Below, piece by piece: positions 23,436 through 35,769 of a stretch of DNA of 64,000 nt. The position numbers and the translations under genes are program-made. Source of the stretch: Heliopora coerulea (taxonomy: Eukaryota; Cnidaria; Anthozoa; Scleralcyonacea; Helioporidae); NCBI GenBank assembly GCA_030142905.1, contig JASJOG010000079.1:577001-641000 (forward strand). Reading direction: 5' to 3'. The notes beneath the pieces were generated by a model that saw only the letters and a program-made list of their open reading frames with translations, was not told the origin of the DNA and did not search any database. Within the stretch, counting starts at the first letter, position 1. Each line of letters begins with the position of its first letter.

Positions 23436-26400
23436 GTAGCTATGATGCTTTGATTGCTAGTGTTTTTGAAACTCTGCTATCCGAGGGCCCCCGGGGCACG
23501 TATCCCAAGTGCCCCATTGTCAATCCGGCACTGTATCTAGGCAAGGTTACCAGATCGTGAAGCGACTTTGCAGTCTGTGTTCAATAGATTACGCACCGTT
23601 TGCACACACTTGATTTACCGTGCATGCGTTGGTGTCATACTTAAAAGTTAAAATTAAATACTTCGTGCTAACATGAGGGGTAACTCCCGCGAAGATTGCG
23701 GCTCTTTTTGATTCCTCCTTAACAGCAGTAGTCAGCTAGCAGCCCAATATATTGTTTACCAGTAATATGATAGTTTCGTAAGTCATTAATAAGCTGTACC
23801 CGGGATGAGTTTAGCCATAGCTCCCTAAAGCTGAGTATTACTGTCATTTTTTAAAAAAAACAATGGTTACCTCATTACCTCAATGTTAAACTCAGTTTAC
23901 GCAGCCTTTCGGAACTAATCCTGATAAAATTATGAATTCTATTTTTTTAAGAACCAAGCAGAAATGCCGTTTTCCAATGGCACGTGTACTAAGGGGGTAA
24001 GAAATGTATATTATGTGACTTATTGAGCCCCCGGTCGGTTCTTAGCTTTTCTCCGAGTAAATACAAGGTTCTTGTTTAGTTCCTTTGTTACAAGGTCATT
24101 TTTCGACTTTTCAATCTCTAATCCTTTGTGAGAAGGCAGTGCATGGCTAAAGAATTCTAATTTCAACCATGTAACTTTTTTTCAATTCATGTTCATTTGT
24201 ACACTAAAATGGACTATCAAGTTCATCGAAGAATCGTTCCTAAGAACAACTCTCTTAGTTTAGTACACTATGAAAGTTCTTTTTTAGAATTTAATGGTAT
24301 TTTTTATACATAACAAAAAACCAGATACCAGACGTTTCTATACTTCTAGTTTTGTTATATGAACAATTTCTCGAAGAAATCGAAATATGCGACATAAAAA
24401 GTCAAGATATCTTTAACAAATAAATCATTAATTATTTTAAGAATGTCCAGCGTTCCGTGGGTTCTTTGTAGGAACCAAAAGCTTTCACTGACAATACAAA
24501 GGCTTTTTGTAAGGTTAACTCTACTTCCAATTGATAATAAAATTAAAAATTGATGCTATTTTTTACTTTTTTATTAAAATAATTGAATTCTATTGGAATT
24601 TCAAAAACTTTTTTCGTGTATCCTGTTTACATCGAACATCCTTAGGCGTAGAATGCCAAAGAAGACTGTCAGGGTTTGGACTTAGACTTCAACTTGACCC
24701 AAGAACAAACAAGTTTTGTAAAGTATAAAAGACTTTTTAACGTTTTAGTAAGTTGCTGTGATAGTTGTAAAAAGATTAAATGTTTTACATAGAAGCTTGG
24801 ACTGGTCTTATCTGGTCGTAAGATATATAAAGATTTTGCCTCGGAGCACACATTTTGCTTATTTTTGGTGTTTTAAAATAGATTTGACTCCTAGCACTAG
24901 TTCTCTTGATTGTCAATGCTTGATTCTCAAGAGATATGCATTCTAAACAGCACTTTTGGAAGCATCTAAACTTGGTCGTGAATTCATATGAAAACCAGCT
25001 TTGTCAAGTTAAAAGAAAAGTAAAAAATTGGAAGAAATAGTCAAATTAGAATTGGTTTCATTCATTTGTGTACAAAAAATGAACAATTATTGTGAAAGGA
25101 GAATCTTTCTGTTTAAGCTATTTCTTAATAATAGTTGGTAAATATGGTTTTTCAATTTAAGTATAGTGAAATTTCGCGACTACATTGACAATCAAGACAT
25201 GAAATAGAAGATAATTGACAGATTTTGCTACGCATTCCCCTTACTTTAATGTACTTCACAAAAGCACAGGGATCATGAATGAGTTGGGGTCAACACCGAT
25301 GGCAGGCAGTAAGGTTCCTGAGTATGTCTAGTCATGACTTTAAAATACATTTGCTTTTACGAATTGTCTTTTTTGGTGTAGTGAAGCAGATACAGATTTG
25401 TCAAGCATTAAGGGGAGAATTTAAACAGATGAACTAGGACCATGTTAACAGCTTGTCGAATGAAGTACTCATGTGATTGTAGTGCACGACAGGTGACAAT
25501 CCTCGAGCTGCTTCGTCATTAAACTTATTAACAATCGCTACAAGTATAATTTCTCCTTTCTCCCGATTATTCTTTCGTTGCAAAATCCACTCCTTGACAC
25601 ACATTTGCTACATCTTCCATGCGTTACTTAATATTCTGTCAACATAACAGTGGCGTAACTGTGGTTGAAAAATAAGGGGGCACTCAAGGAGCATAACCAG
25701 TTGGGGGCGCGCGAAATATTTCGCTATAACTCGTTTCTATTGAATTTAGGGAATTTCGATATTTTGTCTTTTCATGGTTGGTGAACTAATGTATAAAAAC
25801 AGCTCCAAATCCGTAAGTTGGCCCTATTGTTTTAATACCCATGGTCTTTGACACTCAAAATACCAACTTAAAATACTGACACTTAAAATACCAACAACGA
25901 TTATCATGCAAAGATCATAGTTAAAACAACTGAACCAGTCTGTTGTTATGTTTAGTTACAAATAGGTTGATAAAGTCATCCATATCATTTTTGCTTGGTT
26001 CTTTGATGATGGATGCCAATCACAGAAACAGAGGACAACTTATCACTTTACATTAAATTCCCCAGCTACTTATTGATAAGTCTCACTGATGAGTAACTTC
26101 TCTCACAGAAAGCCGACGTTCGGAGTGCTACAAGAGCAGTAGTTAGAAGTTTGTACAAATCCGGATTCATTCACGAAAACATTGTTTTGCAGAACAAATT
26201 AACAAAGTAAGACTTCGTATCAGAATATTCTATGTAAAGAAACATTGAGAAGAACATCATGGAAAACGAACTATAGCTACAATGTAGTGTTGGTCATTCA
26301 TCATACCGTCTAGTACTTTGACCTCGGATTGCGTGCATGAGATCCAATGTGATTTCTTGAAAAAGTACTTTTAGATGTCAAAGTGACTTAGAAATTTAAA

Positions 26401-26943
26401 AGTAAAACGATGTTGCACCTAATTGCAAGATTCATTTGTTTTGAACATATTCTCTAAATATCTATAATTCTTGTGTGAGTTGGTTTGGACGGTTACGAAG
26501 TTTTAGCTGTAAATGAAAGAGCCTTTCAAACTTTCAAAATGCGAAATCCACTTTAACGTAATGAGGAGTATATCCCATTTTAACTTTTAAAGAAATTGTT
26601 TAAACACGGCGGGCACATTGTTAAATCATTAGAATTTTCACGAGAAATTTCGACCAATTGAGCCTTTTTTTCTAGGAAAAGTGGCCTCGTGTAACCCTAA
26701 TACAACTTTTTAAAAGATTCCCATTTTGTATTTTTTGCTCATAATGTTTTATCAAAAAACGTAAAGCACACGTTCTTTATTTACTTCTTTTTATCGAAAG
26801 AAAACCATATTAATTAAAGCCTAGCAACACGAATCCTCTTTCAACTTTGACATCGGAGTAATCTCCATGTGACAGAGTTCTTCAACCTGAGATCTTTCAT
26901 TTACGTCTGTTTGTTCCCACCTATAGACAGCTTGAGCAAACTG
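23436..26943. other. Non-coding upstream region of the first GYKGY gene
   Basis: No gene recognised in ~3.5 kb. Sequence follows unit 2 (54280-58487) closely except for the solo LTR there. An ORF near 24650-24790 is intact in unit 2 but frameshifted here by two extra bases, arguing against a function. It may hold distal regulatory elements; none identified. Confidence 0.4.
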
Positions 26944-26951
26944 TATAAAAG
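26944..26951 (+). promoter_or_regulatory. TATA box of GYKGY gene 1
   Basis: TATAAAAG, 68 bases before the start of the ATG codon at 27019. Transcription would begin about 30 bases downstream, near 26975, giving a short leader of ~45 bases. The same box at the same spacing is found in unit 2. It rules out the longer reading frame that begins upstream at 26869. Confidence 0.7.
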
Positions 26952-27018
26952 GAACGAAGTAACACCGCAATTTCATCATTCTAGACTTTTAGAAGGTTCG
27001 ATACTTGAAGAAAAAAAT

Positions 27019-28158
27019 ATGAAGTTGTTGCACGTTATTCTAGCTTTCAGCGCAGTTCTGGTTGCCTGCTGGGCTGTACCAATCCAAGAAAACGAGAAAG
27101 AAGATAAGATTCGAGGGGATATGGAAGACAGGTAACGAATTATCTGAATAAACTAACAGCAATTTTTATATTAACGAATAATGTTCAACAGAGCAGTTCG
27201 GAGTTTTGACTGCCGATTACATTTAAATCGGGATGAGACTTTGTGGAGTACTAAAACAGAGACTGAGGCAGAAGCACTAGAAATACTTTTTGGAGCTGCA
27301 AGGTTTTATTCGTCCAAAGTTGGATGGACCTAATTTATTGAGTGTCGTTGATGATTGTCGAAAACGTCTATTAAACTTTACTAAAAACCACAACCAGCCG
27401 ACAACTTTAAAAAGAATAAAATAAAGCATACTTCGAATAATATAGACATCTTTAAACTCAAGTTTTGAAGACTTGAAAATCAAAACTTTTGAGACTTGAA
27501 ACACAAATCTTGATTTTCAAGGTATCGATATTATTCGGAGTATGCTATCTTTTAAACTTTACTAACATGGGTCAAGTTTCAACATGTGCATGATAATTGA
27601 GCAGGAGCTGTTGTTGTATTATTTGCTAAGACACAGTAAATTAGGTTTTATCCCGAATCTGCTGCAATTTTGTCTTTCACGTCTTGTCTTATTATTATCA
27701 TTGGCTCATTTTGTCTATACTGTTAATCTTTTCAAAGCGATGAATTGTTAAACGACCCAGGATACGGAGGATACCATGGGTACAAAGGATATAAGGGCAA
27801 TGACACATACAAGGGTTACACCGAATATGGTGGATACTCTGGGTACAAGGGTTACGCAGAATATAAAGCTGTCCCTGAATATAAAGGTTACCCTGGATAT
27901 AAAGGTTACGAAGCATATAAAGGCTACGAAGAATACAAAGGTTACCCTGAATATAAAGGTTACCCTGGATATAAAGGTTACGAAGCATATAAAGGTTACC
28001 CTGGATATAAAGGTTACCCCGGATATAAAGGCTACGAAGGATACAAAGGTTACGAAGGATACAAAGGTTACGCCATTCACAAAGTGTACCCTGGATACAA
28101 GAGCTACAGTAAGCACAAGGCTTACAAACCCGAGCTTTATGGTGGATACAAAGGTTAA
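27019..28158 (+). CDS. Secreted Tyr/Lys/Gly-rich hexapeptide-repeat protein, copy 1 (two exons)
   Basis: Exon 1 is 27019-27131, exon 2 is 27738-28158; the 606-bp intron has GTAACG donor and TTTTCAAAG acceptor and splits a Ser codon (AG|C). Product: 177 residues. Residues 1-19 are a signal peptide (MKLLHVILAFSAVLVACWA), likely cut before VPIQE. An acidic stretch follows to about residue 42 (ENEKEDKIRGDMED, SDELLND). The rest is Tyr (39 of the last 137 residues), Lys, Gly, Pro and Glu, including ten consecutive hexapeptides xxYKGY (PGYKGY, EAYKGY, EEYKGY, EGYKGY). The tail is AIHKVYPGYKSYSKHKAY...YGGYKG. There is no Cys after the signal peptide. I do not recognise a named family. Composition resembles Tyr-rich structural or adhesive proteins in which Tyr may be modified or cross-linked; this is inference. 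Paralogue at 58563-59702. Confidence 0.85.
27768..28148 (+). repeat. Coding tandem repeat of GYKGY gene 1
   Basis: An 18-bp repeat TAYAAAGGYTACSMNGSA-like encodes xxYKGY hexapeptides; flanking copies are degenerate. Because it has nine-base periodicity and few stops, it opens long false frames on both strands. Confidence 0.85.
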
Positions 28159-28591
28159 ACAAGACACAAGTATTACCATGGCTACTAATCTTACTAAATA
28201 ATGACGCTTATCCTAAAGGTACGGAAATTTAAAAGAAAGAGGAGTCAATGCAAAGAATAATGGTGTGTGCAAGTTTGTTTGCATTTTGCCACTCGATGGT
28301 AAATTTCAAGTCCAAAATTGTGACGTGACCAAGATATTTCTAAATGTGTTGAACAAAGCGTCTGATCTTGCTTTGTTGATAACGTTTCATCTCTAAACTT
28401 GAAGAAATCGTATTGTATTGTTCTTTCAAACCAAAATTTGTTGCATTTCCACTATTGTGCTCCCCATTTGTCTTAAATTTCTCACTTTTCTGGACTGGGC
28501 TCTTATTAGAAGGGTAATTATTAATTACGGTATTAGGATGGTATTAGAAGTAAATAGATCTGCATTTCTGTTAGAAAGTCATAGTATTATA

Positions 28592-28597
28592 AATAAA
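28592..28597 (+). terminator. Candidate poly(A) signal of GYKGY gene 1
   Basis: First AATAAA after the stop codon, ~435 bases downstream. Conserved in unit 2 at 60138-60143. A second conserved AATAAA lies at 28718-28723 (60263-60268 in unit 2); one at 28643 is lost in unit 2. Which one is used cannot be told. Confidence 0.4.
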
Positions 28598-28837
28598 TAT
28601 ATTACCCTAACGCTTAGATATACATGTACCAACTTTCCATTGAATAAACGCATTTCTCCACAGAACGTTGTCACTAAGGGTTCATTGATATATTGAAATC
28701 TATCTGCTTCATGATGAAATAAAATAGCCACGTCGGGAGCGGGAGTTTAATGGAAGCGAGAAACTTTTTCTAGTGCACATGAACAAAGGACTTCTTAGAA
28801 GGGAGGGTTAATTAAATGCAACGGATTAAATAGAGGA

Positions 28838-28951
28838 TATACAGTAAACCTTCACAGACATGAAGACATGGTTGATTTGGAATACAACTACCCCTCAAAT
28901 TCAATCAATGGCTTTGACACAGCCAAAACGTCAGATTTGAGCGACGGATGA
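28838..28951 (+). other. Short open frame retained in both units (possible exon)
   Basis: Frame reads GLNRGYTVNLHRHEDMVDLE and continues to DTAKTSDLSDG before TGA. In unit 2 (63517-63643) the same frame is open. Most differences between copies change the amino acid, so selection is not indicated. Lies downstream of the poly(A) candidates of the GYKGY gene. Confidence 0.2.
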
Positions 28952-29811
28952 TGATGACATGAATGAGGGTGTTCACCGTATCTCTTCCGCCGTTTAGTTT
29001 GATCATCTTTAATTCTGAGTTTAATTGGTATAGTTTTAGTTTAATTGATCAAATTTAACAGGAAATGCGAATACGCAACTACTCTTCGCCCGCCTTTCCA
29101 TTTTTGTTCGTCGAGAATGCAAAAGAAACTGAAGGTTTGTTAAGGTTTTCAAAGGAACTGAAACTTAAATATAATAAACCAATGGCTTTGATTATGAATG
29201 GAAACTAAAGAAAAGTTAAGTGCTCAACGAAAGTCGTTTTAAAGTATTGAAAATTAACAATCACACCTGACAGATTGTCGAGAATCGTGTATCTCCAAAC
29301 TCACTCGTACTCTCATACCTTTGCAGTCAACTTGAGAGTACTTGTGAGAAGTATGGGATGAGCGGTTTTTGCCGGAAAGAAAAAATGAACAAAACAACTC
29401 TGGGCATGGGAATTTGTGAAAAAGAAAGAAAATCAGAACCAGTTATGATGTTATGACGAGAGGCCATCGTGAAAGACTGTGCTTTAATTCGGTCTTGTAG
29501 AAGGCACCATGTTTACATTATAATTTTGTCTTTCCTAATTGACAAGCATTATGCAAAAAACGTTTATCAGGAATAATCGTTAACGGCTCAAGAAATACGA
29601 AAAAATCTATCCTCATGACTAAGATAATATATCGCTGATCAAAGTAGAATTAGGTTAAACAGATCTAGGCAGAAGAAAAGATCGGGTAATTTCTTGAATT
29701 TTCTCCAGGCATATCAAGGTTTTTCAGGGTTTTTATGAAAGATCTTTTCAAATAGTACCTTCATCCATCGTCGAAAAAGGCTCAATCTTTTACGCTCAAA
29801 ACAGCCAAATT
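28952..29811. other. No gene recognised; right edge of the comparable duplication
   Basis: AT-rich. Matching to unit 2 can be followed to 29318, where the window's end stops the comparison. Confidence 0.5.
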
Positions 29812-30990
29812 TTAATAATAATAATAATAATAATAATAATGGTTTAATGATAGTATATCCACAAGGTGGCTCTTCATCTATCATATATATATATCTACTA
29901 TACATATATATATCTATAAATCTATGCAACTGTGCAAAAGAAAGAACAAAAAAAAATAAAAATAAAATAAAAAAAAAAAAAAAAATTTTAAAAATAATGA
30001 ACTAATTACAGTTAATGTAAGAGAAAAATATATTTACAGCTTAATGTATGTTTAAAATGCTTAAAAATATTAAAATATTTAGGTTAAAGAATTTATTCTG
30101 CTTTCTGCCTTTAAGCGAAAGACATTTTTGATTTCCTTGCTAAAACTTAGGAACTCTGCATTGTTTCTTAAGCTAATAGGCAGTTCATTAAAAAGTCTTG
30201 CAGCGTGGTCCTGTAGTGTATTACTCTCAAGTGGAATTTGTAATTGTATACCGTTAGAAGACCGTAATACTCTCGATGGTTGATGTGTGTTTAACTGTAG
30301 ATAACCAGGCCATGATTTATTATAGAGTGCTTTATGTGTCATTTTCAACAAGTTCCATTCCCTATGTTCTTTTATTGGAAGCCAATTTAAGGACAAGACG
30401 TCTTCTAAAGAGGCATATTTTCCTGTCACAAAACTTGCAGCTGCTTTCAATACTCGCTCAAGTCGTTTCTGAAGATATTCTGGGATAGAGTGGTAAATAA
30501 CGTCATTGTAGTATAGCTTGGGTAGAACAAGTGCTTGAGCAATATGATTACGCATTGTAAAAGGTAGAATGTTCTTGAGTTTCCTTAACGTCGCAAGGGT
30601 GGAGTAGCAAGACGATGCAGTATACTTAACATTATCTTCCCATTTCAGATGTTCATTAATATGACATCCAAGAAGTTTAGCTGTGGTAACACGTTTCAGA
30701 CTTTTTCCGTCGATTTGAATATCTACAATTGCTTTATCCAGGGAATGAAATGAAGATAGCTGTGCAGTGGATAATACCATGAGATTAGTTTTATCGGGAT
30801 TTAATACTAGATTGGCGTCCTTTGCCCATTTTCCAAGTTCAATAATTGATTGTTGCAGATCTACAACAGTATTTTGGAAGTTGTCTGGTCTACAGTGTAA
30901 GTAGAGGGTGGTGTCATCGGCATATTGATGGCAATCTGAATTCACGTGTTGTGAATTTTCATACGTCAACCAGCATAGTTCATCCAGCTG
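29812..30990 (-). mobile_element. 5'-truncated non-LTR retrotransposon (Jockey/CR1 group)
   Basis: Minus-strand LINE fragment. The coding part at 30079-30969 is followed by a ~240-bp 3' region with an A/T-rich run (29949-29986) and ends in an (ATT)n tail at 29812-29840. Truncation near 30970-30990 removes the endonuclease and most of the RT. The tandem-trinucleotide tail is typical of several LINE clades in the Jockey/I/CR1 group; the exact clade is open. Confidence 0.75.
30079..30969 (-). pseudogene. LINE reverse transcriptase, C-terminal part
   Basis: Open frame of 296 residues. It begins just before the RT catalytic box (HQYADDTTLYLH, residues ~15-26), continues with LNPDKTNLMVLS, KLLGCHINEHLKWEDNV and LPKLYYNDVIYH, and ends with the usual C-terminal LINE region (RLFNELPISLRNN). 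All upstream RT motifs and the endonuclease are absent, so it cannot function alone. No internal stop, suggesting a fairly recent insertion. Confidence 0.85.
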
Positions 30991-33784
30991 TTCTTCGGAA
31001 AACTAAGAAGCTTAATAACTTTATCCTAACTCTCTCTCCTAGTCAGAGTTCTCCCTTTGACAAGTAAAATCGTCTGGCATTCGCCACAGTAAAATAATAT
31101 AAGTTTTATCCCTCAGGGGAGGGGTTAAATCTAAGTTTACAGTGGCCTTGATAAATGTTTAATTAAAAGTTTAATTCGACAAGCATTCCCTTCACGTGGT
31201 GGGTATAAGGTGACTATTTTAGTACAATTAAATTAAGTCGAATTTTAGCATTAAATTAAATCGAGTTCAGTTGAATTTCAAACGTTACTGGATTTCGTAA
31301 GAAAATTTCATGAATTGGACAAAAAGAAAATTAAATTCCTTGAACGGAAGAGGTAGTGAAACATTAATACCTATAGGTTTTATTGGTAAGAATGATGGCT
31401 AACTCACCGAATTTATCCAGTTTAAAGTCCTGAATCGTAAGCTTGAAGGTATTTTAAACGTTCTGGTTGAAGGATCGGTTGATTATAGTTAATTTTGCAT
31501 CGACATTGAAAGTTCTTTCATATAGGTAAGATGTTCATGTTATTAACGAGTACCTCCACGGGTCTTCTCAAAGAATTTTTCAGGGATGCTAACATTAATT
31601 TGGGCGAATGAAATTAGGTGTACACGAATTAAAGAAAGAGAACGTAAAATAAAAAAAGAGATAAAAAAATGATCACCTAAAAATTTAGTGGAACGACAAC
31701 TACGGTAATTACTTTGGAATGACCTGCAGTCAGTTTTGTTGCCAAGGCGGGGTGGGATTGGTCGGGGAGTTGAAACCTCTCTCATAGCTACAACGAGTTT
31801 GAGTTTCCAGTTCAATATAGTGAGTCAAAAGAGAGTATCACAATCTAATTAGATTTAGTTTGCAAGCTTGAAACCGATCTCGGCTTCGGGATAAATTGTT
31901 GGTACGTATTATCTGATTTGGCGAACTGAGGATGTGAATGTTTATGCAGTTATCGGCAGCCAAAATGACCACTTTTTTTCTGCAGCCAAATATTTCTCCA
32001 TAGCGGTGTTTGATGGTGTTACTATCGATTGTATTTACTCTTCAACGCCCCCAAGACAATCATGAGGAGTCCATCATCCGTCTAGTTCTGTTTTACCAGG
32101 ACTAAACTTGGCACTTACACTACACGAACGTTTAAAGTCATAAATTTTCTTACGTCTTGTCGATTAATATGTCGTATAGAAAATATGGAAATTAATCTTC
32201 AAGGTCATCCGTATTTTCAAATTGAAATCTCGTTAACCCAAATTAGATCCTCCTTCATGTAAGGTAATAAAATACCTGGAGTTTGATTTCCCAAAATTGA
32301 CCTTAGCGCGATAAAAAATCTGGAGTTCAGCAAAAATGCGACATCATCATTATCTATCCGTTTCTTGAAATCAAAACTTCGGTAAATAAAAGTGAGATAT
32401 ACTGACAAGTGGTTTTGAAAGGCATGGATGGAAGGTCTCGTATGTTATTACCCTCAGTAAACTCTGTTGTGTGATTGCTAGTATATAACAAGGCAGTACA
32501 TTTTTTGGAGTGTTGAACATTTTATATTGGCAAAAGCAGCTAGACATAGAAACCCCCACCCCGAAGAAAAATTCCTGGCTATGGGGCTGCCTGCAACCCA
32601 CCAGCTCTCCCAGATGATATTCCTATGAGTGACTTGTCATTTCTCGGGAATCAAATTGAGTTGTCTTTATCCTATATTCATTAACCAGTTATGCCAGGTA
32701 AGGGAGGTGAAGGTAAGACGACTTCAAACACAATAAACATTCCATGGCTTTGGTCTTATCTGGTCTTGAGAACTAATTAGACGAATCAGTTCGAAAAAGT
32801 TGCACAGCCTAAAATGTTTCGCCGACCAATGCATGAGCCATGCTAAATTTAGAATGGACAATAGTCAGAATTAATGTACTGTGAGGGTGTGTTCAACTGC
32901 AATATTTTGCTCCCTACAACTGGAGAGTTATCTAATTTATTGTACTTAAAGATTCAATTGATGTAAAGATTTGGATAGGTGACTGCATTATATAATCATG
33001 ACGTTACTATCATGCGGAGATCTCCTTCTTCCCTGGCTTTTATCCAACTGAGCAAAACTAAATAAGATCAAAAATATCTAACTTTCTATAAATGACCTAT
33101 TTAATATTCGTTTTATGAATAATGATGTTGGAATAAATGGTCACTCGCATTATAGTGCGATTCTTTTTATTTCCTGAACGTGCGATACTTAAAGAAATAT
33201 ATTAAGCATATGATGTTTTCTTTTTGCTATTGTAGAAAAGAAGGACAGAAAACTAAAAGGATGATGCACCTTGGTTCGTTGAAAAATTCTTTTGTTTTGT
33301 TATTGTGACAGCATCATAACAGTAGCTAGCAAAATTAATCAGTTACAGAAATTTGCTTAACTTTTCAAAATTATAATTATGAATATTGTTTTAAATAAAA
33401 GTTCCGTCAATTTTTACCTTGAATAAAGTGAAAATTAATTTCATAAAACTTGGTTGGATTGATGTTCTAAGATATGGTCAATACTAGAAATACTGGGCAA
33501 CAAAGCTACTTTGGTAGTACGACTTTGAAATGTGGGAACTTGGAGATCTTCATCGATGTTCCATGGACGTTCATCAAGCTCAAATTAACTTCAGAAAAAG
33601 AGTTTGTGAGCCGCAGACGAGGCTCCCATATTCCAAACATCGGTCGTTTTTAACAGAATTATTAACATATCGTGGCAGCATAGGCAGTATATAATGTCGA
33701 AGTCAATATTATTCTTATTGGCTTTAGTCTTAATCTCATACCTTTTGTAAATATAATTAGCTTAATATTTCGATCTGTTAATTA
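30991..33784. other. No gene recognised
   Basis: AT-rich intergenic DNA. At 31040-31135 a dispersed motif (GACAAGTAAAATCGTCTGGC...GAGGGGTTAAA) recurs as in units 1 and 2. 33648-33712 shares TTAACAGAATTATTAACATA and ATAGGCAG with 34200-34250, part of the SINE flank described below. Confidence 0.45.
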
Positions 33785-33905
33785 CTTTGAAAATGTTGCG
33801 CGTCGACAAGTAACGTCAGTGAACTTCAATTAAACTTTATTCGTGTGTTTCTGTCTAATTCCTGAGCGTGATGACACTACATCTCCGAATTTTGCGCTGG
33901 GCTCT
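33785..33905 (+). mobile_element. PLE 3'-end fragment
   Basis: TTGAAAATGTTGCGCGTCGAC ... AACGTCAGTGAAC, then TTTTGCGCTGGGCTCTCAT. The order matches the hammerhead-like block and CTGGGCT end of the PLE at 20855-20982, with a mutated CTGA core. No coding part. Confidence 0.45.
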
Positions 33906-34019
33906 CATCTGCAATTTACGGCTAAGATTTCGGCAAAGTTGAATATAGCTAAAGGTTTAATTGGACAAGCATTTGCTTCACGCGGTGGATAAGGTGAGTT
34001 AGCCAGAGTAAAATAACAG

Positions 34020-34200
34020 AACTTTTATGCCACAAAGAAAGTTTTAATGATTAGAGCGTCTCACCAGTTATCAGAAGGCTGCGCGATCGATCCCCGACTG
34101 GAGTTCAGAAATCGTTTTTCCGAGATAAATGTGAGCTTGACTAATGTCTAACATGCATGCATAAATATTTTCCAACCTCATATTTTCCAAATATCTGTAG
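34020..34200 (+). mobile_element. tRNA-derived SINE copy (damaged A box)
   Basis: ATGATTAGAGCGTCTCACC (A-box side) and a B-box relic GCGATCGATCCCCGACTGG, then AGAAATCGTTTTTCCGAG and GAGCTTGACTAATGTC. The same body follows the B box in the copy at 51850-52008. Confidence 0.6.
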
Positions 34201-34269
34201 TGTTTAACAGAATTATTAACATATTATCGTGGCTTCGGTATAGGCAGCATATATGTCGGACTCGCATCT

Positions 34270-34420
34270 TAAATCACCGTTTGAGTCTCTGTAGCTCAAT
34301 GGTTATTGCCTCTCACCTATCATCAGAAGGTTGCGGGCACGATCCCCGTCTGGCTCTCAGGAATTGTTTTTAGGTGGTTAATTTGATCTTGAAAAACGTC
34401 CAACAAACATCCATACTTTG
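34270..34420 (+). mobile_element. tRNA-derived SINE copy
   Basis: TAGCTCAATGGTTATTGCCT corresponds to an A box and GCGGGCACGATCCCCGTCTGG to a degraded B box, followed by the tRNA-unrelated body (GGAATTGTTTTTAGG, TTGATCTTGAAAAACGTCC). A second copy lies 250 bp upstream in the same orientation. Confidence 0.65.
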
Positions 34421-35769
34421 GTAGTCTTAGAACTACTGTGAAGAAAAAATATTGACAAAACAGAATAATTAGAATTTATGCTTTATAACAATGTTATTTC
34501 AAGTAAAATTTACATAGTGCCACTGAGAGTGATTGTTGTCAACAGCAGAGTGAAAGAACACTAAACGGGCCTGTTCGGCGCTTTTCCTTGGGTATACGGG
34601 TCTTTTCTGCTCATCTGTAGGACTTGTAACATTCCATGTTAATTTCAAGTGCTTTGAATTGAATCCTATCCAGACTGCTGGAGAGAGGGTTTAAAGTACC
34701 CCGCTTACTTTAACAGTAAGTCTTTCAAAAAGTACTTAAGGAGTGCTCCAGAATTATGCATATGATTGCAATAAATTTCTTAGCTTAAAATCATTTTTAA
34801 TTCGTTATTATTAAACATGTAGAAAACCAAAATATCTTTTAAGGTTGAGGGAAAATTTGCTATATCCTGCAATGTTTGAAATCGGATGTTCTTTATTGCA
34901 AGAGTAGTAATCTCTAAAAAGTGGATCAGTAATTTTGAAGGTCATTTGGACTCAAAGTGAATCTTCGATGCGTTCTTTTCAGGTATTTTGGACACGTGAG
35001 AAATAAGAAAACGTTCTTGCTCTTTCTTGAGGCTTTCTCACGGATGAACTCTCGCGATTCATCCAAACTGAAGTTTAAATTTTGTGAATTAATACAAATG
35101 GTTACTCTCAATGCTGCGCTTCATTTTCTTCCTTGAGAAAAAGTTCGGTGAGTTTTAAGTCTTTTGGCAGAAGTGGGAAACTTGTCATCTGTCTGACAAT
35201 TCTCATTCCAGTTAGGTTCAACATTAAGTATCAGGATCAAATATGTAATCATTTAGTCCGATCTTTCTGGGAATTTTCTTTCACACGACCACAAAGATTA
35301 GCGTCTTCTAGGTTATGAAAGGGTATAAATAACTTATCAAAAAATTCTCTTCGATTATGAAATAAGAAAAAAGGTTTTTCGTTTAGCTTCGACTTGTGAC
35401 GATTGATGTAAAATAATATAATTAGTTAATTAATAGGATTAGTGTAAAAGAACGATATAGCAATTCCGCTAAGCACTCCCTTTCCTACACCCTTCCTAGT
35501 TGTGGCACACTTCCTTGTACGTAGTAATTGTATTTCTATATTTGGTAATTTCTGTATAACGCCCAAATTAGCCTTAGAGTATAAAAAAAAGTTAGATAAC
35601 GAAAATAAAGTAGATTAAAACTGAAAGTCTTGAGGTGTATTGGTTCGTGAATCTCGGTGCGCTACAGACTCAACCTAAGTACAACTCCATTTACTTACAC
35701 TGACCGAAGAGGATAAATGATCAGTTTATTCATTAACTTTTAAAGTTTTCATAATTAGAGCAAAGGTTG
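34421..35769. other. No gene recognised
   Basis: AT-rich with short ORFs only. No promoter, repeat or family motif noted. Confidence 0.45.

Larger units (their letters stand above)
15028..29318. repeat. Segmental duplication, unit 1
   Basis: Starting at CTCGGAATCTGATTC, this unit matches 39116-64000 in the same order and orientation, apart from insertions or deletions in one copy. Spot comparisons by eye show only a few substitutions per 60 bases. The last comparable stretch is 29275-29318 against the final bases of the window, so the true right edge is unknown. It carries one GYKGY gene (27019-28158) and a PLE insertion (18119-20982) absent from unit 2. Outside these it is mostly AT-rich non-coding DNA. 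Confidence 0.9.

Noticed and set aside
24531..24851. ORFs around 24531-24851 and 56140-56396
   Set aside because: The plus-strand frame is broken by a two-base difference between the units; the minus-strand frame is open in both only because the sequence has barely diverged.
26869..27018. Upstream start of the GYKGY exon 1 frame at 26869
   Set aside because: It lies before the TATA box and would place the signal peptide internally; ATG at 27019 follows the predicted transcription start.
27768..28148. CRISPR-like array or collagen gene
   Set aside because: Repeats are coding hexapeptides without spacers; no Gly-X-Y triplet pattern of collagen, since Tyr occupies every third position.
27698..28201. 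Long overlapping ORFs in other frames and on the minus strand across the GYKGY repeats (and at 59245-59742)
   Set aside because: The repeat unit lacks stops in several frames, so long shadows are expected. Only the + frame joined to the signal-peptide exon has splice sites, TATA box and a sensible composition.
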